The position numbers and the translations under genes are program-made. Below the pieces are notes generated by a model that worked only from the letters and a program-made list of their open reading frames with translations, made no database searches and was not told the origin of the DNA. A stretch of 22,970 nt of DNA from CAZJYI01 sp964550025 (GTDB lineage Bacteria; Verrucomicrobiota; Kiritimatiellia; UBA8416; CAYOBW01): contig CAZJYI010000167.1 in the NCBI GenBank assembly GCA_964550025.1, positions 1 through 22,970 on the forward strand, given 5' to 3'. Below are positions 1-8,790 of this stretch, in pieces (position 1 is the first letter of the stretch; the number at the start of each line of letters is the position of its first letter).

Positions 1-3000
1 GTAGGCGATGATCAGCGACGGGCCGTCATAGGCCTCGGCCTCGATGAACGCCTTCACGACCTGATTGGGGTTGGCTCCCATGGAGACCTGGGCGACATAG
101 ATGTTGCCGTAGGTCATGGAGATCATCCCGAGGTCCTTCTTCATGGCCGGCTTGCCGGCGGCGGCAAACTTGGCAACGGCCCCCATGGGCGTCGCTTTCG
201 AAGCCTGACCGCCGGTGTTCGAGTAGACTTCCGTATCGACCACCAGGACGTTGATGTTGCGTCCCGAGGCCAGTACGTGGTCCAGACCGCCGTACCCGAT
301 GTCATAGGCCCAACCATCGCCACCGAGAGCCCAGATGGACTTCTTGACGAGGTAGTCCGCCACCTGAACAAGCTGTGCGCACTCGGGGGACTGGCACTTG
401 GACATCATGTCCTTGAGTTCGGCAACACGCGCGCGCTGTTCCTCTATCGCTTCCTGGGTGGACTGGTCGGCATCCCTGATGGCCGTCAGCAACTCGGTTG
501 GCACGCTACCGCCATCGCATCCACAGGCGCCGGACAGGATCCGGTCGACCAGTTCGAGGGCGTAGACGTTGAACTTGTCAACCGCCAGCCGCATGCCCAT
601 GGCGAATTCGGCCGTGTCTTCGAAGAGCGAGTTCGACCAGGTGGGGCCTCGCCCATCGTCGCGCTGGCAGTAGGGCGTCGTGGGCAGGTTGCCGCCGTAG
701 ATGGACGAGCAGCCGGTGGCGTTGCCGATGAACAGGCGGTCGCCGAAGAGCTGTGACATGAGTTTGACGTACGCCGTTTCGCCGCAGCCCGTGCAAGCGC
801 CCGAGTACTCGAAGAGCGGGCGCAGGAACTGGCTGCCCTTGACTGTTGCGCGGCTGAAGAGAGCGGGGTCGACCTCGGGCAGACCGAGGAAGAATGCGTA
901 GTTCTCCGCCTCCTGATCGCGCAGGGGAATCTGGTCGACCATGTTGATGGCCTTGCGCCCCGTCGGTTCCTTGGTTTCCGTGTCCTTCTCCTGCACGGGG
1001 CAGCGCTCGACGCAGGTACCGCAGCCCGTGCAGTCCTCGGGTGCGACCTGGAGAGAGAACTTCTTGCCCGCGAGGTCCTTGCCCTTGGCGTCGGCCGACT
1101 TGAATGCGGCCGGTGCGCCGTCGAGCTTGTCCGTGTCGAAGGCCTTCATTCGAATGGAGGCGTGCGGACATACGAGGGAGCACTGGCCGCACTGGATACA
1201 TAGTCCTTCATCCCACTCCGGGATCTGTACGGCGATGTTGCGCTTCTCGTACTGCGTCGTTGCTGTCGGCCAAGTGCCGTCATCCGGCATCTTGCTGACG
1301 GGCAATTCGTCGCCCTTCATGGCCATCAGGGTGGCCGTCACATCCTTCACGAACTCGGGTGCGTCGTCCGAGACAACCGGGCGCATCTTCAGAATGCCCG
1401 CCGGGGCGTCGGGTACGTTGACCTGCTGGAGGGCGTCCACGGCACCCTCTACGGCGCGGAAGTTCATCTGTACGATCTCGTCGCCTTTGCGACCGTAGGT
1501 CTTCTTGATCGCCTTTTTGAGCGACTCGATCGCCTGGTCCTTGGGGAGGATCCCCGAGATAACGAAGAAGCAGGTCTGCATGATCGTGTTGATGCGCGCG
1601 CCGAGTCCCAGTTGCTGAGCGGACTTGATGGCATCGATCACATAGAACTGGATCTTCTTGTCGATGATCTGCTGCGCGACCTCGTCGGGGATGTGGTCCC
1701 AGATCTCGTCCGCCGTGTATGGGCTGGCCAGGAGGAACACGGCGCCCTCCACGGCGTTCGCCAGCATGTCGTACTTCTCGAGGAACGAGAAGTTGTGACA
1801 GGCGACGAAGTTGGCCTTGGTGCAAAGGTAGGGGCTGCGTATGGCATCCGGACCGAAACGCAGGTGCGACACCGTCATGGCGCCGGCCTTCTTCGAGTCA
1901 TAGACGAAGTACCCCTGCGCATAGTTGTCCGTGTCGGTGCCGATGATTTTGATCGAGTTCTTGTTGGCGCCGACCGTGCCGTCCGAGCCGAGCCCGTAGA
2001 ACATGCACTCCTTGCGCTCGCCGGAATCGATCTGCCACGACAGGTCGACGTCCAGGCTGCTGTTCGTCACGTCCTCGTTGATGCCAACGGTGAAATGGCT
2101 TTTCGGCTCGGCGGCATCGAGGTTGTCGAGCACGGCCTTGACCATGGAAGGCGTGAACTCCTTCGATCCCAGGCCGTAGCGGCCGCCGATGACCAGTGGG
2201 AAACCTGTCCGGTCACTCCAGTTGCCCATGATGGCCTCGCCCAGTGCCGTGCACACGTCCGTGTAGAGCGGCTCGCCGACGGCGCCCGGCTCCTTCGTGC
2301 GGTCGAGCACCGCGATCGATTTCACGGATGCCGGCAGGGCGCCGACGAATGCCCTTGCATCGAATGGCCTGTAGAGACGGACCTTGAGGACGCCCACCTT
2401 TTCGCCCTGGCCGGCGAGGTAGTCGACGGTCTCGTGAACCGTTTCGGCTCCCGACCCCATTACGATAATGACCTTCTCCGCGTCGGGTGCACCGATGTAG
2501 TCAAAGAGGTGATACCGGCGTCCCGTCAACTCCGCGAACTTGTCCATCGTCTGCTGCACGATGCCGGGGCATGCGGCGTAGTACTTGTTCACGGTTTCCC
2601 GGCCCTGGAAGTAGACGTCCGGGTTCTGTGCCGTACCGCGGATGGTGGGGCGGTCGGGCGTCAGGGCGCGCATGCGGTGGGCCGCCACGGCGTCGTCGTC
2701 GATCATGGCCCGGATTGTCTCGCGGGAGACGGCATCGACCTTCTGGACTTCGTGCGAGTTGCGGAAACCGTCGAAGAAATGCAGGAACGGTACGCGGCTC
2801 TGGAGCGTGGCCGCATGTGAAATCAGGGCCAGGTCTCCGATCTCCTGGATGCTCGAGGAGGCCATCAGTGCGAAGCCGGTCTGACGGACCGACATAACAT
2901 CGGAATGATCACCGAAGATGGAAAGCGCCTGACAGGCGAGGGAACGCGCCGACACGTGGAAGACAGTCGACGTCAGTTCGCCGGCGATCTTGTACATGTT

Positions 3001-3288
3001 CGGGATCATGAGCAGCAGGCCCTGGGAGGCCGTGAACGTCGTGACGAGCGACCCGGAGGTCAGCGCACCGTGTACGGCGCCCGCGGCGCCTGCTTCGGAC
3101 TGCATCTCGACGACTTCGGGGCGGGTTCCCCAGATATTGGTAACGCCCGCGGCGCTCAGTTCGTCGGCGGTTTCGCCCATGGGGGAGGAAGGCGTGATCG
3201 GGTAGATCGCGCAGACCTCGCTGACGGCGTGAGCCACGTTGGCTGCGGCGGTATTCCCGTCGATCATTGTCATGTTCTTCTCTGGCAT
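1..3288 (-). CDS. nifJ: Pyruvate:ferredoxin (flavodoxin) oxidoreductase, C-terminus cut by window edge
   Basis: Oxidises pyruvate with CoA to acetyl-CoA and CO2, passing electrons to ferredoxin or flavodoxin in the cytoplasm. Translating the minus strand from 3288 gives 1096 uninterrupted codons to base 1; the family is about 1170-1200 residues, so roughly 80-100 residues are outside the window. The N-terminal pyruvate-binding motif YPITPSSPMGE is at residues 29-39. The ferredoxin-like domain has two 4Fe-4S sets, C697/C700/C703/C707 and C753/C756/C759/C763. The proximal cluster has C832 and C835 with a further Cys pair at 922/924; the last ligand expected near the C-terminus lies off the edge. 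Thiamine pyrophosphate binding is shown by GDGWAYDIG around residue 991 and a downstream NTGGQ. The ATG at 3288 is chosen because AGGAG lies about 8 bases upstream and the protein then starts like the family (IDGNTAAANVAH). It lies 111 bp behind the aldolase gene on the same strand and is probably co-transcribed with it. Confidence 0.96.
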   Translation of the reverse strand, partial: MPEKNMTMIDGNTAAANVAHAVSEVCAIYPITPSSPMGETADELSAAGVTNIWGTRPEVVEMQSEAGAAGAVHGALTSGSLVTTFTASQGLLLMIPNMYKIAGELTSTVFHVSARSLACQALSIFGDHSDVMSVRQTGFALMASSSIQEIGDLALISHAATLQSRVPFLHFFDGFRNSHEVQKVDAVSRETIRAMIDDDAVAAHRMRALTPDRPTIRGTAQNPDVYFQGRETVNKYYAACPGIVQQTMDKFAELTGRRYHLFDYIGAPDAEKVIIVMGSGAETVHETVDYLAGQGEKVGVLKVRLYRPFDARAFVGALPASVKSIAVLDRTKEPGAVGEPLYTDVCTALGEAIMGNWSDRTGFPLVIGGRYGLGSKEFTPSMVKAVLDNLDAAEPKSHFTVGINEDVTNSSLDVDLSWQIDSGERKECMFYGLGSDGTVGANKNSIKIIGTDTDNYAQGYFVYDSKKAGAMTVSHLRFGPDAIRSPYLCTKANFVACHNFSFLEKYDMLANAVEGAVFLLASPYTADEIWDHIPDEVAQQIIDKKIQFYVIDAIKSAQQLGLGARINTIMQTCFFVISGILPKDQAIESLKKAIKKTYGRKGDEIVQMNFRAVEGAVDALQQVNVPDAPAGILKMRPVVSDDAPEFVKDVTATLMAMKGDELPVSKMPDDGTWPTATTQYEKRNIAVQIPEWDEGLCIQCGQCSLVCPHASIRMKAFDTDKLDGAPAAFKSADAKGKDLAGKKFSLQVAPEDCTGCGTCVERCPVQEKDTETKEPTGRKAINMVDQIPLRDQEAENYAFFLGLPEVDPALFSRATVKGSQFLRPLFEYSGACTGCGETAYVKLMSQLFGDRLFIGNATGCSSIYGGNLPTTPYCQRDDGRGPTWSNSLFEDTAEFAMGMRLAVDKFNVYALELVDRILSGACGCDGGSVPTELLTAIRDADQSTQEAIEEQRARVAELKDMMSKCQSPECAQLVQVADYLVKKSIWALGGDGWAYDIGYGGLDHVLASGRNINVLVVDTEVYSNTGGQASKATPMGAVAKFAAAGKPAMKKDLGMISMTYGNIYVAQVSMGANPNQVVKAFIEAEAYDGPSLIIAY

Positions 3289-3320
3289 CGGTATTCTCCT
3301 TGGACTGCATTGTCACACTA

Positions 3321-3360
3321 CGATTGCGCGGCACGGGCAGCCGCCCGCGCCGCGTAATCG
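3321..3360 (-). repeat. Large hairpin between fba and nifJ
   Basis: Two 18-base arms (3321-3338 and 3343-3360) are inverted complements apart from two positions, around the 4-base loop 3339-3342. An outer ctacga/tcgtag pair (starting at 3318 and ending at 3368) could extend it. In the minus-strand transcript one mismatch becomes a G-U wobble. No U-run follows, so it does not look like an intrinsic terminator; an mRNA-processing or stability hairpin separating aldolase and nifJ messages is my inference. Confidence 0.6.
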
Positions 3361-3399
3361 CGTCGTAGATTACGGGTATTGTGAGTCCTCCTGCGCAGG

Positions 3400-4344
3400 C
3401 TACAGTGCCGCGCGTACTTCCTCGACCTTGCCGGCGCTGCCAAGGACTTCGTTCTTGTGCGCGATGTACTTGGCGTACTCCGCCATGAAGATCTTGCCCG
3501 GAGGACGCAGGTCGAAGTTCTCTGGGTTGTCCCGGAAGCTCTCGCGATGGACGCGGCACCAGACCAGGCGGCCGTCCGTGTCGATGTTGACCTTGGTGAC
3601 GCCCATGGTCGAGGCGCGGCTGATCTCGGCTTCGTCAACGCCCTTGGCGCCTTTCAACTGGCCGCCCGCGTCATTGATGCGGCGGACCTCCTCCTGCGGC
3701 ACGGAGCTCGACCCGTGCATGACGAGCGGGTACCCCGGCAGGAGCTTCGCGATCTCCTCAATGACCTCGAAGTGCAGGCCCTGGGAGCCGCTGAACTTGT
3801 AAGCGCCGTGGCTGGTGCCGATGGCGCAGGCCAGGCTATCGCAGCCACTGCGGTTGACGAACTCCTCGACCTGCTTGGGGTCGGTCAGCTTCGCGTCTGC
3901 CTCGTCGACCGAAACGTGTTCCTCGACGCCGCCGAGCTTGCCGAGCTCGGCTTCGACGGCAACGCCCTTGGCGTGCGCCGCTTCCACCACGCGCTTGGTA
4001 ATGGCGATATTCTCTTCAAACTCCTCGCCGCTCGCGTCGATCATGACCGAGGTGTAGAAACCGCTTTCGATGCAGTCGTAACAGGTCTGCTCGTCGCCAT
4101 GGTCGAGGTGTACGGCGAAGACGGCTTCCGGGAAGATCTCGTCTGCCGCACGCAGCATGGCCTCGAGCATGCGCTTGTCGGTGTAGCCGCGTGCGCCTTT
4201 CGAGAGCTGCACGATGAAGGGGGCTTTGCTTTCGATGTTGCCCCGGAACAGGCTCATGACCTGTTCGGCGTTGTTGATATTGTACCCGCCGACAGCGTAT
4301 TTCCCGTAAGCGTGTTTGAACAGTTCCTTGGTGGAGACGATCAT
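3400..4344 (-). CDS. fba: Class II fructose-bisphosphate aldolase
   Basis: Zinc-dependent cleavage of fructose-1,6-bisphosphate to glyceraldehyde-3-phosphate and dihydroxyacetone phosphate (glycolysis and gluconeogenesis, cytoplasm). The 314-residue protein carries the class II landmarks: LDHG with D81 as likely catalytic acid and H82 as zinc ligand, EAELGKLGG at 131-139, H179 in IGTSHGAYKF and H210 in VMHGSSSVP as the other zinc ligands, and NIDTDGRL near residue 252 for phosphate binding. Length fits the family. The ATG at 4344 follows AAGGA at 7-base spacing and a clear promoter about 70 bases upstream. A tagatose-bisphosphate aldolase role cannot be excluded from sequence alone, but placement directly before nifJ favours central glycolysis feeding pyruvate oxidation. 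Confidence 0.93.
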   Translation of the reverse strand: MIVSTKELFKHAYGKYAVGGYNINNAEQVMSLFRGNIESKAPFIVQLSKGARGYTDKRMLEAMLRAADEIFPEAVFAVHLDHGDEQTCYDCIESGFYTSVMIDASGEEFEENIAITKRVVEAAHAKGVAVEAELGKLGGVEEHVSVDEADAKLTDPKQVEEFVNRSGCDSLACAIGTSHGAYKFSGSQGLHFEVIEEIAKLLPGYPLVMHGSSSVPQEEVRRINDAGGQLKGAKGVDEAEISRASTMGVTKVNIDTDGRLVWCRVHRESFRDNPENFDLRPPGKIFMAEYAKYIAHKNEVLGSAGKVEEVRAAL

Positions 4345-4412
4345 CTCGTTGTCCTTCCGTTTGGTCTCTCTTATTATGGAAAAGGCGCTAAGCCAACAGA
4401 ACGAGGCACGGT

Positions 4413-4441
4413 AATATAGCGGTGGGGTTTGGGGAGGTCAA
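4413..4441 (-). promoter_or_regulatory. Sigma-70-type promoter for fba
   Basis: On the minus strand, TTGACC (4441-4436) and TATATT (4418-4413) are exactly 17 bases apart. This would give a leader of about 60 bases before the ATG at 4344. It is one of the two best promoter matches in the window. Confidence 0.7.
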
Positions 4442-4485
4442 CCGCACTTTTGCCGGTCAATGCTCATTTTGACGGTCTCTTCCTT

Positions 4486-4578
4486 CGGCCCTCCATGGGG
4501 CCGGGCGGGCGTGACCCGTCCCTCCTGTCGTATCGAACTGCCCTCTCTCCAGCGCAGAGGGTCCGGTTACACCCGGAC
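4486..4578. other. Cluster of four adjacent hairpins in a 390-bp gene-free gap; possible structured RNA
   Basis: The gap 4345-4734 between fba and the oxidoreductase gene holds no convincing gene. Besides the fba promoter it contains four consecutive stem-loops: 4486-4503 (CGGCCC/GGGCCG), 4503-4521 (7 bp with one wobble, loop cgtga), 4541-4561 (CCCTCT/AGAGGG, 9-base loop) and 4561-4578 (GTCCGG/CCGGAC, 6-base loop). A further perfect AACGC-GGG-GCGTT hairpin lies at 4653-4665. Such dense short-range pairing suggests a structured RNA or a REP-like composite element. I do not recognise a known RNA family. High GC alone makes some of these stems likely by chance. Confidence 0.35.
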
Positions 4579-4705
4579 CGCGACCCAGAAAAGTCAAAGG
4601 AGAAAGACCGTCCACTCACTCTGACTCCGCCCTTGTAACCTTGGGGTGCGCGAACGCGGGGCGTTGCCGGGGGATGCGCGTTTTTCCTCTCCGGAATCTC
4701 CCGCT

Positions 4706-4726
4706 CCTGCCGCATAAGGCGACAGG
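4706..4726 (-). terminator. Stem-loop just after the Gfo/Idh gene
   Basis: Minus-strand RNA would fold CCTGTCGC / GCGGCAGG, 8 bp with one U-G wobble and a 5-base loop, starting about 8 bases past the stop codon of the upstream gene. No T-run follows, so it may be a 3'-end stabiliser or Rho-associated end rather than a classical intrinsic terminator. Confidence 0.4.
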
Positions 4727-4734
4727 GGGACGCG

Positions 4735-5892
4735 TCACGCCTCCACTTCGACCCACTTTTCGGTGCCCCTTGCACTGCGCACAACGGCTTCGACGAACTT
4801 CAGTCCGCGAATGCCTTCCTCGACGCCGGGGAATCCGCCGTCGGATGCCTTGGGTTTCTTCCCGCTGATCCGTTTGAGGAGCGTGTCGGCGAACGTGGAG
4901 TACAGGTTGCTGTACGCCTCAACATAGCCTTCGGGGCGACCGCCTTCGAACAAGGCGGCGGCGCGTGCCGCGGCGCCGGCCGATTCCGTGCCGGTCTGAC
5001 GGATCTCCGAGGGCTTGTTCAACCAGTGTAGGAGCAGTTTGTTTGGCGTTTGCTGGCTCCAGAGGAGACTGCCCTTGTCGCCGTAAACGCGGATACTCAG
5101 GCCGTTGCTCTCGCCGAGGGCGAGCTGGCTTGTCCACATGACGCCGCGGGCGTCGTTGTCGAACCGCAGCAGCACACTGGCGTCGTCTTCCAGGGGGCGT
5201 CCGGCGACGAAAGTGGTCATGTCTGCACAAACCGCGCTGACTCTGAGCCCGGTGATGAAGTGCACGAGGTTCTCGCAGTGGCTGCCCAGTTCGCTGACGC
5301 AGCAGCTCGCACCGGCCCGTTTCGGGTCGGTGCGCCAGATGGCCTGCTTGTTGCCGCTGGTTTCCTGGCGGGTTGCAAGCCAGCCCTGCGGATATTCGAC
5401 GACGATCCGCCGCAGCTCCCCCAACCGCCCCTTCTGAACCAGGCCGCGGGCCTCTATGACCATGGGGTAAGCCGTGTACGTGTGCGTGAGACAGAAGATG
5501 CCGCCGGTGGCTTCCAGTTTCCTGGCCAGGTTGACGGCCTCGTCGAGTGTCATTGTCATCGGCACATCGCATAAGACGTGGTAGCCGGCGTCGAGTGACG
5601 CCATTGCTATCGGATAGTGCATGTTGGTCGGCGTGACGATGGTAACGAAGTCCATCCTGTCGTCTTCGGGGAGTTTCGTTTCCTTTCGGAACATGTCCCG
5701 GTACGAGTTGTAAACGCGCTCCGGGTCGAGATCGAGTGCGAGCCCTCCTTCCCGCGATCGCTGGCGATTGCTGCTGAAAGCTCCGCAAACAAGATCAATC
5801 CGCCCGTCCATGCGGGCGGCCATACGGTGCACGGCGCCGACAAAGGCGTCCTGCCCTCCTCCAACCATTCCCATGCGCAATCTACGCTTCAT
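4735..5892 (-). CDS. Gfo/Idh/MocA-family oxidoreductase lacking the usual catalytic lysine
   Basis: Predicted NAD(P)-dependent oxidoreductase of 385 residues with an N-terminal Rossmann fold (MGMVGGGQ at 7-14) and a C-terminal alpha/beta domain. Family features seen: VTIVTPTNMHYPIAM (83-97) for dinucleotide binding, the TDPKRAG segment near 188-194 and ELGSHCENL with H205. The family's EKP or DKP motif, whose lysine acts in catalysis, reads C108-D109-V110-P111 here; the codon at 5565-5563 is GTG. Everything else looks intact, so this is not a decayed gene. Substrate is unknown: family members act on sugars, inositols or amino-sugar derivatives. The ATG at 5892 has GGGAGG about 8 bases upstream; a longer reading to 6084 would run into lysS and cover the promoter. 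It is transcribed alone and divergently from lysS. Confidence 0.85.
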   Translation of the reverse strand: MKRRLRMGMVGGGQDAFVGAVHRMAARMDGRIDLVCGAFSSNRQRSREGGLALDLDPERVYNSYRDMFRKETKLPEDDRMDFVTIVTPTNMHYPIAMASLDAGYHVLCDVPMTMTLDEAVNLARKLEATGGIFCLTHTYTAYPMVIEARGLVQKGRLGELRRIVVEYPQGWLATRQETSGNKQAIWRTDPKRAGASCCVSELGSHCENLVHFITGLRVSAVCADMTTFVAGRPLEDDASVLLRFDNDARGVMWTSQLALGESNGLSIRVYGDKGSLLWSQQTPNKLLLHWLNKPSEIRQTGTESAGAAARAAALFEGGRPEGYVEAYSNLYSTFADTLLKRISGKKPKASDGGFPGVEEGIRGLKFVEAVVRSARGTEKWVEVEA

Positions 5893-5956
5893 GGATTGAC
5901 CTCCCATCAGACAATGAGTACAAATACATTTACCTACTCCAAGCTTATCGCAGGAT

Positions 5957-5985
5957 TTTATACCGCGCGGGGGAGGGGTCGGCAA
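5957..5985 (-). promoter_or_regulatory. Sigma-70-type promoter for the Gfo/Idh gene
   Basis: Minus-strand TTGCCG (5985-5980) and TATAAA (5962-5957) are 17 bases apart, about 65 bases upstream of the ATG at 5892. It lies in the 190-bp divergent gap facing lysS. No equally good promoter was found for lysS on the plus strand. Confidence 0.65.
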
Positions 5986-6082
5986 GTCAGAAAGTTGATT
6001 TGACGCCGAGCCCCTCTTTTTCATTGTGCGGGGGTGGCGGCGTTGCCGCGGACGGCGACGCCCAGACAACATGGAATACGAC

Positions 6083-7522
6083 ATGAGTAACAGTGCAGAA
6101 AACGCCTATCGCGAGCAGCGTCTGGCGAACATGGAACAGTTGCGCGAACTCGGGTTCGCACCGTACGGACGGCGCTTCGAGCGTTCCGGGTCGCTGGCCC
6201 GGATCCGCTCCGGTTACCAGGAGGAAGCCCGTGTGACGGCCGCGGGGCGTCTGATGACGGTCCGCAAGATGGGCAAAACGATCTTTGCCGACATCCGGGA
6301 CGGCAGCGACCGCTTCCAGCTTTTCGTGCAGAAGAATGCCCTGCCGGAAGAGACCTTTGCGGCTTTCAAGCTGCTGGATATCGGGGACATGATCGGTGTG
6401 GAGGGCACGCTGTTCACGACCCGCATGGGTGAACATACCATCAAAGTCGAGAGCTGGACCCTTCTGGCAAAAGCCCTTCTGCCGCTTCCGGAGAAGTGGC
6501 ACGGGCTGCGTGACGTCGAGGCGCGCTACCGTCAGCGCTACCTCGACCTGGCCACGAACCCGGAGGTGCGCGACTTGTTTGACAAGCGCATTCGGGCCAT
6601 CAGGGAGATCCGCGCGTTTCTCTCCGAGCAGGGGTTTGCCGAGGTCGAAACGCCCATGATCCAGGCACAGGCAGGCGGGGCGGCAGCCAAGCCGTTCGTG
6701 ACGCACTACGATGCGCTTCACGCCGATATGTACCTGCGGATTGCCCCCGAGTTGTACTTGAAACGCCTGCTCGTCGGCGGGTTCGACAAGGTGTTTGAGC
6801 TGAATCGGAACTTCCGCAACGAGGGGCTGGACCGCACGCACAACCCCGAGTTCACCATGCTGGAGATCTACGAGGCCTACTCCGATATGCGCGGCATGAA
6901 GGCGCTCATCGAGTCGCTGATCACGCATGTCGCGCAGACCGTATTCGGCAGCCTGACGGTCGGCGGCGAAGCGCAGCCCATCCAGCTTGAGTTGCCGTGG
7001 CGCGAGGTGGCGTACCGCGATCTCATCCGCGAGCGCATGGGCGAGGACTGGTACGAGCTCCCTCTGGAAGAGGCGCGGCGGAAGGCCGAGGAGGCGGGGC
7101 TGGACGTGGAACCGGAGTGGGACATGGTCATGGTCAGCCACGAAGTGTACGAGAAGTTGATCGAAAAGACGCTCATTCAGCCGACTTTCGTTACGCGTCT
7201 GCCGGCTGAGCTCATTCCCCTGGCCAGGGCGTGTGAGGACGATCCGACCGTTGTTGACGTGTTCGAGTTGGTGATCGGCGGGCAGGAGATCGCTCCCGCC
7301 TACACGGAGATGAACGACCCCATCGAGCAGCGAAAGCGCCTGATGGCCCAGGTGGGCGAGGACCAGGAGAAGATCGACGAGGATTTCCTGACGGCCCTCG
7401 AACACGGGATGCCCCCCGCGGGCGGCATGGGCGTCGGTGTCGACAGGCTGATCATGATCCTGTCGGGGATCGACGCCATCCGGGATGTGATCCTCTTTCC
7501 GCAGCTCAGACTGAAGACCTGA
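6083..7522 (+). CDS. lysS: Lysyl-tRNA synthetase, class II
   Basis: Charges tRNA-Lys with lysine in the cytoplasm. The 479-residue protein has an N-terminal OB-fold anticodon-binding domain (about residues 45-135) followed by the class II catalytic core. Motif 2 appears as FRNEGLDRTHNPEFT from residue 244, and motif 3 as GGMGVGVDRL at 447-456 with the ATP-binding arginine at 455. The segment YLRIAPELYLKRL is typical of the bacterial enzyme. Start choice is uncertain: ATG 6083 has only a weak GGA upstream, ATG 6071 is in frame, and the frame is open back to 6026. I chose 6083 because the protein then begins near where homologues do. lolC follows after 7 bases, so the two are probably co-transcribed. 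Confidence 0.95.
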   Translation: MSNSAENAYREQRLANMEQLRELGFAPYGRRFERSGSLARIRSGYQEEARVTAAGRLMTVRKMGKTIFADIRDGSDRFQLFVQKNALPEETFAAFKLLDIGDMIGVEGTLFTTRMGEHTIKVESWTLLAKALLPLPEKWHGLRDVEARYRQRYLDLATNPEVRDLFDKRIRAIREIRAFLSEQGFAEVETPMIQAQAGGAAAKPFVTHYDALHADMYLRIAPELYLKRLLVGGFDKVFELNRNFRNEGLDRTHNPEFTMLEIYEAYSDMRGMKALIESLITHVAQTVFGSLTVGGEAQPIQLELPWREVAYRDLIRERMGEDWYELPLEEARRKAEEAGLDVEPEWDMVMVSHEVYEKLIEKTLIQPTFVTRLPAELIPLARACEDDPTVVDVFELVIGGQEIAPAYTEMNDPIEQRKRLMAQVGEDQEKIDEDFLTALEHGMPPAGGMGVGVDRLIMILSGIDAIRDVILFPQLRLKT

Positions 7523-7529
7523 GAACGCA

Positions 7530-8756
7530 ATGGTACCGTTTTCCCTTTTTCTGGCGATGAAGTACCTGCGGCCCAAGCGGTCGTTCATCTCCGTCGTGAC
7601 CCTTATCTCGATCCTCGGTGTTCTGCTGGGGGTTGCCATCCTGGTGATCGTGCTGTCGGTGTTCACCGGCTTCGGCGAGATGTGGCGCGAGAAGATCCTC
7701 AGCTTCAAACCGCACCTGACCGTCTACCGGCGCTACGCCGTCATAGAGGAATGCGAGAACGTTTGCCGCGAACTGGAATCCGTTGAGGGGGTCACGGGAG
7801 CGGCCCCGGTCGTGCTGACGCGGACGTTGGTTCGTTTTGGTGGACGGACGGTGGCGCCGATGGTCGTGGGAGTCGATCCGGACCGCGCGCCGCGGATCAG
7901 CCAGGTGCCGCAGTTCACGCACGAGGGCGTCTTCGACATCACGGGCGAGAACATGGTGATCGGCTATGACCTGGCCGGACGGCTGGGCGTCGACGTTGGA
8001 GACAAGGTGCTGGTCTATTCGCCGCGCAACGCGACCGCCACGGACGAGATGTACCTGCCTGAGGAACTGACCGTGGCGGGTATCTTCAACATGGGGATGC
8101 GCGATTTCGACTCCGAGTTTGCCCTGACCTCTATCACGATGGCCCGCGAGCTGGTCGGCGTGGACCAGGGGGCGCACTGCGTGTACGCGATGACGGAGGA
8201 CCCTTTCCGTTTCGCCGAGTTCGCCGAAGGCGCGCGCCAGAAGCTGTCCGGGGACTTCATCGTGCACTCCTGGCGTGACGAGGATCGTGTATTGTTCGGC
8301 GCCCTGCGCACCGAAAAGACGATGATGTTTGTGCTGCTGGTCTTTATCACTATCGTGGCTATCTTCTGCGTGACGAACACGTTGATCGTCATCACGGTTC
8401 AGAAGACGAATGAGATTGGTCTGCTCAAGGCGCTCGGCTTCCGTTCGTGGAAAATCATGGGGGCCTTCGTGTGGCACGGCTGGATCCAGTGCCTGATCGG
8501 CACGCTGGCCGGGATCGGTTCGGGGCTGCTCGTGCTGACCAACCTGACGGCGGTGGTTGACGGTATCGGCAAACTCGTCGGCCAGGATCTCTTTCCCAAG
8601 GAGATCTACGGTTTGGACGAGATCCCCTGGTCGACCTCTCCCAAGGAAATAGCGATCATAGCGGCTTTTGTAATGGTGTTCTGCACGCTGGCGAGCTTCC
8701 TGCCCGCCTTCCGTGCGGCGCGCCTGGACCCCGTGCAGGCGTTGAGGCATGAGTAG
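7530..8756 (+). CDS. lolC: Lipoprotein-releasing ABC transporter permease (LolC/LolE family)
   Basis: Inner-membrane permease of the Lol system, which extracts mature lipoproteins from the inner membrane for transfer to the outer membrane. The 408-residue protein has the family's layout: one transmembrane segment near residues 21-45 (rich in V, L, I), a periplasmic domain of about 215 residues, then three C-terminal segments near 265-290, 310-340 and 373-395 forming the FtsX-like domain. It ends with the typical RAARLDPVQALRHE. Only one permease gene is present, so a homodimer (LolF-like) rather than a LolC-LolE pair is possible, unless a paralogue lies elsewhere. It starts 7 bases after lysS. 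The partner ATPase gene follows after a 192-bp gap filled with short repeats. Confidence 0.9.
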   Translation: MVPFSLFLAMKYLRPKRSFISVVTLISILGVLLGVAILVIVLSVFTGFGEMWREKILSFKPHLTVYRRYAVIEECENVCRELESVEGVTGAAPVVLTRTLVRFGGRTVAPMVVGVDPDRAPRISQVPQFTHEGVFDITGENMVIGYDLAGRLGVDVGDKVLVYSPRNATATDEMYLPEELTVAGIFNMGMRDFDSEFALTSITMARELVGVDQGAHCVYAMTEDPFRFAEFAEGARQKLSGDFIVHSWRDEDRVLFGALRTEKTMMFVLLVFITIVAIFCVTNTLIVITVQKTNEIGLLKALGFRSWKIMGAFVWHGWIQCLIGTLAGIGSGLLVLTNLTAVVDGIGKLVGQDLFPKEIYGLDEIPWSTSPKEIAIIAAFVMVFCTLASFLPAFRAARLDPVQALRHE

Positions 8757-8790
8757 CGGCCCGTCTTCGCCTGGCGGCTTCGTCGCGGCA

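Noticed and set aside
1612..2820. 400-codon plus-strand open frame opposite nifJ
   Set aside because: nifJ on the other strand has all cofactor motifs; this frame is a shadow.
4464..4784. 106-codon minus-strand frame across the hairpin-rich gap
   Set aside because: Arg/Pro/Ser-rich product without motif, overlaps the 3' end of the oxidoreductase gene and the hairpins; no ribosome site.
6001..6070. lysS promoter from TTGATT or TTGACG near 5996-6004
   Set aside because: No acceptable -10 at 16-18 base spacing on the plus strand.
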